Part shown: positions 12,176-24,900 of the stretch, in pieces | How positions within the stretch are numbered: the stretch's first letter is position 1 | Layout of the letters: each line of letters begins with the position of its first letter | Translations under genes and position numbers: made by a program | Assembly (NCBI GenBank): GCA_037043455.1 | Contig: JAWPHD010000141.1 | Span: 434,001-498,000 of the forward strand | Length of the DNA: 64,000 nucleotides | Source of the DNA: Cyrtodaria siliqua | Lineage: Eukaryota; Mollusca; Bivalvia; Adapedonta; Hiatellidae | Reading direction: 5' to 3' | Notes under the pieces: model-generated | Seen by the model: the letters and a program-made list of their open reading frames with translations, nothing else | Told to the model about the DNA's origin: nothing | Database searches by the model: none

Positions 12176-12330
12176 AACTACGCAGACTAAATGTTTCCAA
12201 GAATGTAATTGGACAGATACTTACAAGCCTGGATAAGTACGTTAATCTGTTTAAAACTGTAGAAAGACATTCAGGCAGTCCGCAAACAGAAATCATTTTC
12301 TGTTTTGATGTTTACGGGCAGACATAGGAT

Positions 12331-12799
12331 TTTAATGTAACGTCTTCTTTCATTGGTTCATTTCGGTAATGCTGGCGATTTTGATCCAATCAAACTGAAG
12401 ATAAGAAAACTCCATTCTTTAATGTAGAAATCAGAAAAGCTGCAAACTAGACTGGTTAACAATGTTTATTAACAAAGTTGACTGGACGATTTATTTTTTC
12501 AATTAAATTGAATGAACACTCAATGACATTGATCACAATATATTGTGCAATCTAACCCAGTCTAATGAAATGAAAACACGAGGAATTTCCAAAGAAAACT
12601 GCAAAAGAAAATACATAAATGCAATAATTTGCATTACTTTTGCACAAGTTAAAGTTGCAGATCAAAAGAAAATTATTTGTGGTCAGGTTTAAAGTCGGTG
12701 TCACTGTATATATGAATGTAATTAGGGTTATTCGGTTCGGAAACAACAGGCAACTTTGAGAAGTAGGTCAGGTCTCATGTCAACACATTCACATTGAAG
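12331..12799 (+). promoter_or_regulatory. Upstream / 5' UTR region of SUGP1 (inferred)
   Basis: The sequence between the 5' end of retrotransposon B and the SUGP1 start codon. It is AT-rich and holds no exon I can support. A TATATATGAATG string at 12708-12719 is TATA-like but weak. The promoter and any non-coding first exon should lie here or be shared with the divergent retroelement; nothing in the sequence fixes a transcription start. Confidence 0.3.
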
Positions 12800-12941
12800 A
12801 TGTCACGGAAAAATCAGGGTTTCAACAAATTTGTAGGTCAGAGAACAGCAGGATTAGGATACAGCCCACAGGAGGAACAAAGTAGAAATGCTCCACAGGC
12901 ACCAAAATATAGTAGCCGTCCCCACGGCAGTCATGGACCAG
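12800..12941 (+). CDS. SUGP1: SUGP1 exon 1 (start codon)
   Basis: ATG at 12800 opens 47 codons ([10 protein letters not shown]...SRPHGSHGP) plus one base, ending CCAG|GTACAG. The phase-1 exit joins GA at the start of exon 2 to give Gly. It is too short to stand out as an open frame, so support rests on start, donor and phase fit; an alternative start further upstream cannot be excluded. Confidence 0.72.
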
Positions 12942-15900
12942 GTACAGATTAATTTATTTTGACGTCTAGTCCCTGGAATATTTTCATTTACTCGAGTGTC
13001 TTTGGATGCTTTTTTTTTTACATACAGCTGTGTATAGATGCACTCAAGACGTCTCATTGCGTTTGACCAAAAATCAGGGTTGACCAAAAATCAGGGTTGA
13101 CCAAAAACCAGGGCTCTGGAAATGGTAGTCGGACACAAGGGACCATGGACAAAAGGGACCAGACACTTGGGACCACATTTTGGGACAAAAGGGACCACAT
13201 TTGGGGACAAAAGGGACCATTCAAAAATTAGTTAAAAATGTAGATTTACATTGATAATAGTTGTGTATTGCAATGGTAAATATCATAATTTGATTATTTA
13301 AATGATAATTTAAAGGATAACTTAATCTCAAGAATATCATTTGATGGCCAATTATTCAATAAAGTTATAGGTTAAAATGTTCATTCTTTTTCCAGAATTT
13401 AAGTTTAATTAATTTAAATTAAATGTTCATAATATTAGATCTTATACTATTTAAACATGATGGAGTCTACTGTCATGTGTTTATATTCATTGTAAGTAAA
13501 TTTCATGTAATTATTAATTAGTGCATGCAGAATTCTGGAACCAGTTACCAACTTAATATTTTCCTTAAAGGGCCATACTAATTGAAAAAATATTTAAACT
13601 AATAAGTTCAAATCAACAAAAAATTAAATAGAAAACAAATAATAGCTTACTAATAGTATTTATTTTTTCTGTGAAATTGTTCCCATAGTATGGATCTTTT
13701 AAGGATAAGGATATTTAAATCCAGGATTTTTTATATAAAGGTATGCAAAAACAACAATTATTTCTTTGTTTTACTAGTAGTATACATATGTCATTTGTGA
13801 GTTCTTATCATATAAATTAATTAAATAGCCATTTCATGAAGATAGATAACTGATTGCATTTATAATCCAGCTTCTTAATTAAATGATTGTATCACAATAC
13901 AAAAATAAAACTATGGTCCCTTGTGTCCCATAATGTGGTCCCTTTTGTCCCAAAAATGTGGTCCCAAGTGTCTGGTCCCTTTTGTCCATGGTCCCTTGTG
14001 TCCCATATTCCTGGAAATATGGTTGCCCGACGCCCCGGGCAAGTGGATTTTGTGTGCGGGCAGGTGACCTTTGTAAATCTGGTTGTCCGTCACTTGCCCG
14101 AAGGACGTTTCAGCATTAGATAACACTTTGCCTTTACTGTGAAGTTTTCTGATAATTGGGTAGGAATTAACCACCCTTCGCTTTCGCCGCGAGCAATTAC
14201 TGATAAGTGTCATCAAAAGGACATGTGTTGTTCGTGATCCCTCCCACTTGACAGTTTATCAGAATTATATGGGTTAAATACTCATTTTCTTCACAAAAAC
14301 TTAACGTTGGTTATAACTTTCTCAATTCTTTTTTATTTCTTCATCAATCTTTCAATATATACTTGTCATGACATCATCGACATGGCCATACTAAAATATA
14401 AAGGTCAAGGGCACATTGAAGGTCATTGTATGGGTTAAATACTCATTTTTTTCTTCAGGCCAGATTGTCAAGGTCATTTAACTGGGTCCAAAAAACCTTG
14501 TTATACTGACAGGCGACACATGCCATGTTTGTTTTGAATGAATACGAGATCAATGAAGGAATGGCGTGTTTTTGTTGTGAAGCATGTTTGGCATTGTGTC
14601 AGGGTTAGACACTAACTTTTTATGACTACTAGCCTACAGGGCTAGTGCCTTCTTATTCTTACTAGCCCTTCTTAAAACCAACTAGTCCTCCTTTTACTCT
14701 TTTGCGGCAAAATAACTTATTCTTACTAGCCCTTCTTAAAACCAACTAGTCCTCCTTTTACTTTTTTGCGGCAAAATAAAAAGATACCAAAATATGATGC
14801 CTTGGTAGCTCCATGGATAAGGCATTGGCTTTGGAGCTATAGACAGACATTGTAGATCTGACCCTGGCGGAGGGGAAACTTAATAATCCATCTCATCTAT
14901 AGCTGATGTTGCATTTCCTGTATGACTGTACTGCTTGTAAATATTGCAACTTCAAGACAACATCTTTGTGACTAGGTCTTAGTCAATCCATTTAAAGGCC
15001 ACGGCCATTATACCCTTCTTTGCAGCAACCCTTAGAAGGCCCTTTCCCCACCCAGATTATTTTAAAGCCATGCAGACTTACCTTGGAAATTTCATTCCAC
15101 GTTTGTGGTATTTTCCCCCCAATTAAAGGCAAAAGGCCCCTTCCCCAAAACTGGGAAAAAGGCTCTGTAGGCACTTACACGATGGCTAAAAAACACATCA
15201 TTTGAATAATGTTTTTGTTTTGCTGATGACACTTTTCCTATGCTGTTTTTGTTTGTTTCGATGGATACAGTGCCGTATTATAATATCACCGCATGTTTGT
15301 TTACAATGTGAAGGTCACACTCATCATGTCAATAAAATGCTTAGAAATTAATATAGTGATATAAATGATAGCGTCTCTACGAAATCGATGTGGGGACATG
15401 TATAAAATGCGGGTTATTTTTCAGCAGTTTTGCGCCATCAAAGAAAAAATTGCCAATCAGTGTTCAGTAATCTGACACACCTACACATTCGCAGGTGCTT
15501 GTCTTGGTCTATATCGTACCCTACTTTACATTACGATAAATTGAAAGTTTGAATAGCGAAAAATTTAAATGATTTGGCAATTTCGACATCAGGATCATAT
15601 AAGATCATTTAAAATTGACATTTAAATAACAAAATCAACTAGCCCGTCGGGCTTGTCAACTGTGAGTTTTTACTAGTCCTTCTCGAAAATGACTAGCCTA
15701 CATACCAGTCAGATTTAGGCATAAACCGTGCTAATAATTTCCAACACAAAAAAATGACCTTGCTGATTTATCTACCAGTCATAGCTCTAACCTGAAACAG
15801 TTACAAGTTTTATAACTGCTGGAAGTTATTAAAATGCCAAATTATTATCTCCCTTTGGTTTAGAGTAGCAGATATTTTCCCCTAATAACCATTTGTAACC

Positions 15901-18900
15901 TAAATCAGTTGCTAATAAATCAAAATAGTTGCCAAATGTGCAGTGTTTATTATTTGTCTGAATACTTATTATTTAGGATAAATACATCTTCATCAAGATC
16001 CAATTAGCAGTTGTTCATTCTTTATCATGTTGGAGCCTACAAAATGATTTTTAATAATGATTTTGAATAATGAAAACTTGTAGCGACTACTCCTCTGAAA
16101 CTACTAGACAGATTTTAATGAAACTTCACAGGAATGTTGCTCTTGATGTCTAATTGATCCTAGCAAAATTTCAGGTCGGCCGGAAATTCAAGATGGCCGC
16201 CATGGCTAAAAATAGATTTTCAAAATACAAGTTTGTAGCGACTACTTCTTGAAAACTATAAGTGATATTGATATGGGACTTTTCTAAAATGATCATCATG
16301 ACATGTTGTTGGTCCTTGTCGAAAATCGTTTTGATTCGACGTTAAACATGGCTGCCAGCGGCCATCTTTGTTTACATAGAGTTATATAATGAAAACTTGT
16401 AGCGACTACTCCTCTGAAACTACTTGACAGATTTTCATGAAACTTCACATGAATGTTGCTCTTGATGTCTTATTGATCCTAGCAAAATTTCAGGTTGGCC
16501 GGAAATTCAAGATGGCCGCCATGGCTAAAAATAGATTTTCAAAATACAAGTTTGTAGCGACTACTTCTTGAAAACTATAAGTGATATTGATATGGGACTT
16601 TTTCTAAAATGATCAGCATGACATGTTGTTGGTCCTTGTCAAAAATCATTTTGATTTAATGTTAAACATGGCTGTCAGCGGCCATCTTTGTTTACATAGA
16701 GTTATATAATGAAAACTTGTAGCGACTACTCCTCTGAAACTACTTAACGGATTTGCATGAAACTTAACAGGAATGTTGCTCTTGATGTCTTATTGATCCT
16801 AGCAAAATTTCAGGTCAGCCGGAAATTCAAGATGGCCGCCACTGCTAAAAATAAATTTTCAAAATACAAGTTTGTAGCGACTACTTCCTGAAATCAAAAT
16901 CAATCAGTAGAGCTTCAAGGTCATTGACCTCTTGTTTAAATAACAGTCATAGGTTATGAAAAACGTAACTGTTTAAAGTTAGAGCTCTGACTGTCTACGT
17001 GAAGTCTATAACGAAAGTGAAAGTAGGAAAACAATTCTGTTTGACCTTATGCTTCTTTCTTTTTTTTTTATCTAGTGTAGTCTATAACAAAAGTAAAAGT
17101 AGAAAAAAGTATTTTCGACCTAATGCATCTCATCTGCCTGCCCTTTTGTAATTACTGCACTAGGAGCATCATGTACGTCTTAATTCCATAGGGTCTGCCA
17201 ATATCTAATATTACCGTATTGGTACCAGGTTCATCTAATTCCCTACCCTATGTTCATCAGTGCACGCCGACACCCCAATCCCCATCGTCCATCAGTAGTG
17301 GAAAACACTGATATGTGCACAAAAAAAACAGTAATAGAAAAGTATTCAACTTAGTGCGCGGTCTTAAAAGAAAAAGGCATGTTGACATAGCTTAATGTTG
17401 GGGCAAGTGACTTTTGAAATTGGGGCAAGTGACATTTCAGGCAGGGCAAGTGGATTTTGAAAATCTACTTGCCCTGGGCATTGAAGTGGATTTTCAAAAT
17501 ATTTCCAATAAATCACAACAAAACTCTCAATAAACACTTACCTCATCAATAAATAATTAATCTTCAACTTAATATCATATTTATGGCAAATAATCATTGG
17601 TCATTAAAAATAATATCCGACCCCTATCCCCATGCCGCAATTGTTTTTAGCTCGACTGATCAGAGATCAGCAGAGCTTATGCCGTGGTGCGGCGTCTGTC
17701 CGTCCGTCCTTCTGTCTGTCCGTAAACTTTTTTTGTAGCGACTACTCCTCTGAAACTACTGAATGGATTTTCATGAAACTTTACAGAAATGTTGCCAATG
17801 AAGTTTAGTTGATCCTCGCAAAAATTCATGTTGATGTGAAATCCGAGATGGCCACCAAATCTAAAAATAGGTTTTTAAAAAACAAGTTTGTAGCGACTAC
17901 TTCTTGAAAACTATAAGTGATATTGATATGGGACTTTTTCTAAAATGATCAGCATGACATGATGTTGGTCCTTGTAGAAAATCGTTTGGATTCGACGTTA
18001 AACATGGCTGCCAGCGGCCATCTTTGTTTACATAGAGTTATATAATGAAAACTTGTAGCGACTACTCCTCTGAAACTACTGGACGGATTTTCTTGAAACT
18101 TAACAGGAATGTTGCTCTTGATGTCTAATTGATCCTAGCAAAATTTCAGGTCGGCCGGAAATTCAAGATGGCCGCCACGGCTAAAAATAGATTTTTTAAA
18201 AAATAAGTTTGTAGCGACTACTTCTTGAAAACTATAAGTGATATTGATATGGGACTTTTTCTAAAATGATCAGCATGACATGATGGTTATCGGAGTCGAA
18301 CATTATTTTGATTCGACGTTAAACATGGCTGCCAGTGGCCATCTTTGTTTACATATAGTTATATAATGAAAACTTGTAGCGACTACTCCTCTGAAACTAC
18401 TTGACGGATTTTCATGAAATTTCACACCAATGTTGCTCTTGATTTCTTATTGATCCTAGCAAAATTTCAGGTCGGCCGGAAATTTAAGATGGCCGCCATG
18501 GCTAAAAATAGATTTTCAAATTACAAGTTTGTAGCGACTACTTCTTGAAAACTATAAGTGATATTGATATGGGACTTTTTCTAAAATTATCAGCATGACA
18601 TGATGTTGGTCCTTGTCTACTGGACGGATTTCATTGAAACTTCACAGGAATGTTGCTCTTGATGTCTAATTGATCCTAGCAAAATTTCAGGTTGGCCGGA
18701 AATTCAAGATGGCCGCCACGGCTAAAAATGAATTTTCAAAAAACAAGTTTGTAGTCACTACTTCCTGAAATCAAAATCAATCAGTAGGGCTTCAAGGTCA
18801 TTGACCTCTTGTTTTTAGCTCGACTGATCAGAGATCAACAGAGCTTATGCCGTGGTGCGTCGTCCGTCGAAAACTATAAGTGATATTGATATGGGACTTT

Positions 18901-21900
18901 TTCTAAAATGATCAGCATGACATGATGTTGATCCTTGTCGAAAATTATTTTGATTCGACGTTAAACATGGCTGCCAGTGGCCATCTTTGGTTACATCTTT
19001 GGTTACATAGAGTTATATAGTAAAAACTTGTAGCGACTACTCCTCTGAAACTACTTGACGGATGTTCATGAAACTTCACAGGAATGTTGCTCTTGATGTC
19101 TAGTTAATCCTAGAAAAATTTCAGGTCGGCCGGAAATTCAAGATGGCCGCCACAGCTAAAAATAGATTTAAAATAAATAAGTTTGTAGCGACTACTTCTT
19201 CAAAACTATAAGAGATATTGATATGGGACTTTTTCTAAAATGATCAGTATGACATGATGTTGGTCCTTGTCGAAAATCGTTTTGATTTGACGTTAAACAT
19301 GGCTGCCAGCGGCCATCTTTGTTTACATAGAGTTATATAATGAAAACTTGTAGCGACTACTCCTCTGAAACTACTTGACGGATTTTCATGAAACTTCACA
19401 GGAATGTTGCTCTTAATGTCTAATTGATTCTAGCAAAATTTCAGGTCGGCCGGAAATTCAAGATGGCCGCCACGGTTAAAAATAGATTTTCAAAAAACAA
19501 GTCTGTGGCGACTACTTCCTGAAATCAAAATCAATCAGTAGAGCTTCAAGGTCATTGACCTCTTGTTTATATTATTATTTTATTTTTTTTGGTTAATAGT
19601 ACTCCCAGCGATTTTTTTACATTTTTGGAAGTGGGGCCAGGGGCCTTTTGAATTGGGAAAAATGTGCGTGAAATCTAGAAATTGGGAAAATAATAATCCT
19701 ACTATATTACATATTAAGGCACTAACATTTTTTGGAATATTTTCAAAATCAAGCTCTTATATAAGTCTGCAACAAATACATTGTCAAATACGGCTACATT
19801 TAAAAAACAACATTTTTTTTGTATTTTGGGAAAGTATTTCGCTTTTTTTGGAAAAAATATGATGATATTTTGGATTGGGGTGGGGCTGAAATTTCGGCCC
19901 CAAATTGGGCCTTGAAAAATCCCTGATTCCTCCATGTGGTTGTCGGGTTAGAATACAACCACTGAAAACAAATCCCACTAGAGCCCACCCCGTCCTTCGT
20001 GTTCAATTTGTCATTTTTGTCTCGCCTAAAAAAAGACATATTACTAGGTGTTGCTTTTCCGACGGCGACGAAGACGTCAACGGTCAAGTTTGCGTTTATG
20101 TCATTTTCTCACAAACTGTATGCGCTAGATCTTCCAAACTTTGCTTATACAGGCTAACTGAAGTTATTTGACATTATTTGATTTTCTGCTGTCCTGCCAA
20201 CAAGGAATTTACATGGGAAAAGCCCATCAAAAAATCATTTTGGCTGTAAAATATTTATTTCTCAACCGATTTTCAAAAGTAAAGTAGTTTTATTTACCAC
20301 TAAAAAACTGATGTACGTATTATTTAAATTGCTCAAGCTACTGCAGAAAAACATTTGGCTGAAACAAGCGCCCCAAATAATAGAACCAATGCTCGAGTGA
20401 TTTCTCAATAATACATATTAACAAAATGGAAAAAAAATGAAAAATGAGTTTTGTTGTAGTTATTGATATCTATGGATAACATGCAACTATTCATTGTTTA
20501 CTTGCATGATAATTAAGTTTTGTTCCAACAAACATGTATAAACAACAACCGATTATTCAGTCACATAGTAAATTACTTGCACACCGTTACAAAATAATTA
20601 TTCTTTCGATAATACAAGCCTCAAGCAAAATTAGTATTCAAAATAATTATAACTAGGTTTCAGGGTATTGCATGTTATCAATAGATATCAATAACTACAA
20701 CAAAAATCGGTATGTTCACATGTAATAAAGCATGCCTCGTGCTGGTAATATTTAGGGCGGAAAAGACTGAACAGTCTCTAACCCGAAACAGACTGATATT
20801 TGCTTCCATGAATAGTCGAGTACAGTTTCAACTACGGAATGTCTTGGATAAAATCTAAATACTGTTCTAGCGCAATACTTTGGTTTTAGGATTATATTGA
20901 GGATCATACCATTTGTACTGTAACAACTAATACGAGGGGCATTCCTAAAGTTTGTTCATTACAGAATGCAAACTTTATCAACCTGAATGTTTCTACCCAT
21001 TACATCTAGTATATATTATTCCTTTCAACCGTGATTCTTCATTCCAAACAGACATTACATTTTGCTTGTTCTATGATTCCTGTCACATAAAATCAATGGC
21101 ATATTTTACAGGAAAGAGTGCTGCTGGTTCCCAAGCTCATTTTAGTGGAGTGGGTTACACGGTGACTACGTACCGGGACAAAATGATGCAGATGAACGAC
21201 CAGGAGAGACTAATCGAGGACAAGAAACGACAGATACAGGAGAAATTGGAGGCAGAACAGAAATTGAAGGATGCTCAGACGGCAAGTCAGCAGGCTGCAA
21301 AAAATAATAAACCGTAAGAAGCTGGTTGTTTGTTAATATCTTATGTGGCAGATTTAAAATTAATGTCCTTCGTGAGTTTGGTGCGCTGGAAAATGCCGTT
21401 TTTACATAGTTTAGCAGGGTTAAAAATGCCCTTTTTCAGGGAGCACCCTGCCCTTTTTAAAACTTGGGGGAAACACTACAGTACTGGCTCTTTCCCAGGA
21501 ATAAATGGGTAGTCTGCCTCCACCACAAAGGAATCAGCCATCATCCATAGCTTGAAATGTGCTGGAAAATGACTTAAAAACACCAAACAAACCAAAGCAA
21601 GGCGCATCTAATTTTCCAAAATTCCTGGGCACCTTCCCAATTTGGAGAGAAAAGGCTCTGTATAGTATCCTACAATGTATGTAAATTAATATTTTTCCAG
21701 TTATATGCATTTATCATATTTCATTTCAGTCCTAGCACAAAGCAAACTGAAAAAAGTAAGAAGGTCACGCAACCCTCCCCTTCCCCTGCTGCCCCTGACC
21801 CCGCTAAGACTGGACTACTAGTGAATGATGGCAACTTTATGGAGCGGTTCAGACAGATGCAGGGCTTGATGAAGACTACCACACCACAAGGTCAGATTCT

Positions 21901-24900
21901 GAAATTATCTTCCTGTTTTAGCATATCGGTCGAGTAATCGGCTTGTTCATGAATTCACAAGTGACTCCATGGCCATGATAGTAAATTGTTGATTCTTACT
22001 GATGGTCAAACAATGTGAATATTTCTTAATATAAATGTAAATACAGGATAACATGAATATCTACTGTGCTGGAACAAAGAAAACAATAGTCTGACAGATT
22101 TGGAACTGGATTAAATGAGTTACATTAGAAAATGTTCCCTTTTGTCATTTACACAGATAAATCTAAGAAAGAAGAGGCGTCTTCATCTAGTCAGGACACA
22201 AAACCTGAGAGTAAAGTTATCAAGGAAGACAACTCCAGTAAGAAATGGTTTCAGGGAGACAACTCTAGCAGCAGCTGGAACCCAGATAATAACAAAAACA
22301 AACCTGAGGGAAACAAACATGAGGTAAACAAACCTGAGGTAAACTAACCAGAGGTCAAGAAACCCGAGTTAAACAAACCCAGTGTAAACAAACCTGAGAT
22401 AAACAAATCTGAGGTGAATACATCTAGGTAAACAAATCTGAGGTAAACACATCTGAGGTAAACACATCTGAGGTAAACAAACCATAAAAGAGGGATCTTG
22501 AATCAATTATGAAATACACATAGTTTTATAGTATTTTGTTTCAAGTCTAAAATAGTTGTATACTCTTATAAAATTGTAGATAAATATTTTCATACATTTA
22601 TAAAATTATATATATTTATATGTAATAATACATGTATTTATTATAAATATAAAAACAACAACATGCAAAAATAGCCTGTATTTTTCCATTTTCGAAGAAT
22701 TAATTTGAGGCTTTCAACACAAAACTATTATATGTTGGTCTTCCTGTTTATATTTATCATGCAGATGTGCACTTTTCTGTCCAATAAAGGGGTGACCTAT
22801 TAAATTTTGCTTTATTTGGCACTTACCAATAGAGCAAATCAATGCAGAATCCCTCGACGTTTATTGTACGTAACGTTATCTGACGTCATGCGCGTAACGT
22901 TGCCTGACGTCATAAAACAAACAAAACACAACAACATGGTGGCGTTCTCGATAAGCGTAACATTCCGAGAAATAGTAATAATAGTAATTCATACAGATAA
23001 TGTGGATAATCTATATGATAAATAGAATATTATGTCAGTACCTTTTACTATCAAGTTTATTAGGCGCAGCACGAAATCGAAGAATGGCTCGGCAGAACCT
23101 CGCCGTTCTTCATTTTCTAAGCCTCGCCTAATAAACCTGATAGTAAAAGGCACTGACGTAATATTCTCTATATAATTGCGATACTTTTGCATTTAACCTT
23201 CACATTGTTAAACTAGAAATATTGATAGCAGGATAGAGGACAAAATGACAGGGAAGAGAAAGAGCGAAGAAATGAAGAGCGGGACAGAGAAAAGGAACGA
23301 CGTCTGTATGAGTCGCGGTCTGACAGAGAGAGTAACAAGGGAGGCCGAGAGAATATGTTACAGCAAGAATTCCGGGAGAGATGGGAACGAGAGACGGGCA
23401 GGTCAGAAAGGAAGGATATATACAGGTATTTAGGTTTTTATACATATTCAGGAGTCTGTGAAAGGGGAAAGTGAGTATGTTTATCAGTTGTTACTGCTTC
23501 CCCTTCAAGTCACTGGGCTCAGCAGAAATTACAATGTAGACTGTATATACAGCCAAGCAATCTTAATTATTGACATTCTGAAAAACTTGGGGGAAAGGTG
23601 AAAGAATTACCCAAATCGGATGATAAACAAAGAAGGTATGACCATTTGAAGGTTGTTCTAAAATGAATATGGGAGTCGCCATTTTGAGAACTATGACGTC
23701 AAAGGTCTAAATTACCATATATGGCATATTGTTAAATATCTTTCAAAGCAAAAAAAATCACTGCAAAATCCTTTACTTGTCATATAATGCATCACTACAC
23801 TTTAGTATACTTATTTTTCATACAGTTGCTGTTATGTTACCCTGTAAATCAGTAAATATATGGTAATCATAGTTCTGAAGATATCGGTTTCGATATTCGT
23901 TTCAAAACAACCTTCAAATGATTATATCTTTTTTGTTTATCATCCGATTTTAATAATTCTTTCACCCGTGACCAGGTTTTTCAGAATTCTCAGTAATAAC
24001 GATTGTTTGACGTTATGAGGCCTACATTCCCTGCCTTTTGTACCTGTGCAAACTATTAACCTGTTCTGTCTATTGGATTGTGTGATTATTAAGACAGCTT
24101 TGTTACAGGATTTATTTGAAGTTTTATTTACCTTGCTCAGTGTTTTAACTAAATGGACAACAGTATATTGTTGTTTTTAGCTCTACTGATCAGAGATCAG
24201 CAGAGCTTATGCCGTGGTGCGGCGTCCGTCGTCCGTCTGTCCGTAAACTTTTATTTGTAGCGACTTCACAGCTGAAACTACTGGATGGATATTCATGAAA
24301 CTTTACAGAAATGTTGCCCATAAAGTCTAGTTGATCCTAGCAAAAATTCATGTTGATGTGAAATCCAAGATGGCCGCCAAAGCTAAAAATAGAGTTTTAA
24401 AATACAAGTTTGTAGCGACTTCTTCTTGAAAACTATAAGTGATATTGATATGGGACTTTTTCTAAAATGATCAGCATGACATGATGTTGATCCTAGTCAA
24501 AAATCGTTTTGATTCAACGTTAAACATGGCTGCCAGCGGCCATCTTTGTTTACATAGAGTTATATAGTAAAAACTTGTAGCGACTACTTCTCTGAAACTA
24601 CTTGGCGGATTGTCATGAAACTTTACAGGAATGTTGCTCTTGATGTCTAATTGATCCTAGAAAAATTTCAGGTCGGCCGGAAATTCAAGATGGCCGTCAC
24701 AGCTAAAAATAGATTTTTAAAAAATAAGTTTGTAGCGACTACTTCTTGAAAACTATAAGTGATATTGATATGGGACTTTTTCTAAAATGATCAGCATTAC
24801 ATGATGTTGATCCTAGTCAAAAATCGTTTTGATTCAACGTTAAACATGGCTGCCAGCGGCCATCTTTGTTTACATAGAGTTATATAGTAAAAACTTGTAG

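Larger units (their letters stand above)
8661..12330 (-). mobile_element. Non-LTR retrotransposon B (CR1-like) with PHD-finger ORF1
   Basis: Leftward-reading element with ORF1 (PHD finger, 11718-12175) followed by ORF2 (endonuclease plus reverse transcriptase, 8671-11617). The 3' UTR is very short: the ORF2 stop is at 8671. The 5' boundary near 12330 is a guess based on where the frame and element-like sequence fade; the host gene SUGP1 starts in the opposite direction about 470 bp further on. It is the most complete retroelement in the window, broken by a frameshift in ORF2 and a break between ORF1 and ORF2. Confidence 0.82.

Noticed and set aside
13887..14216. Coding frames with repeated 'SLVSH' or 'GHKGP'
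   Set aside because: Direct product of the repetitive 'ggtcccttgtgtccca' inverted repeat of the element at 13124-14010.
14600..15794. hAT-like element with CAGGGTTAGAC / CAGGTTAGAGC ends
   Set aside because: Ends are only partly inverted and no 8-bp duplication flanks them, so it is mentioned within the intron description but not called as an element.
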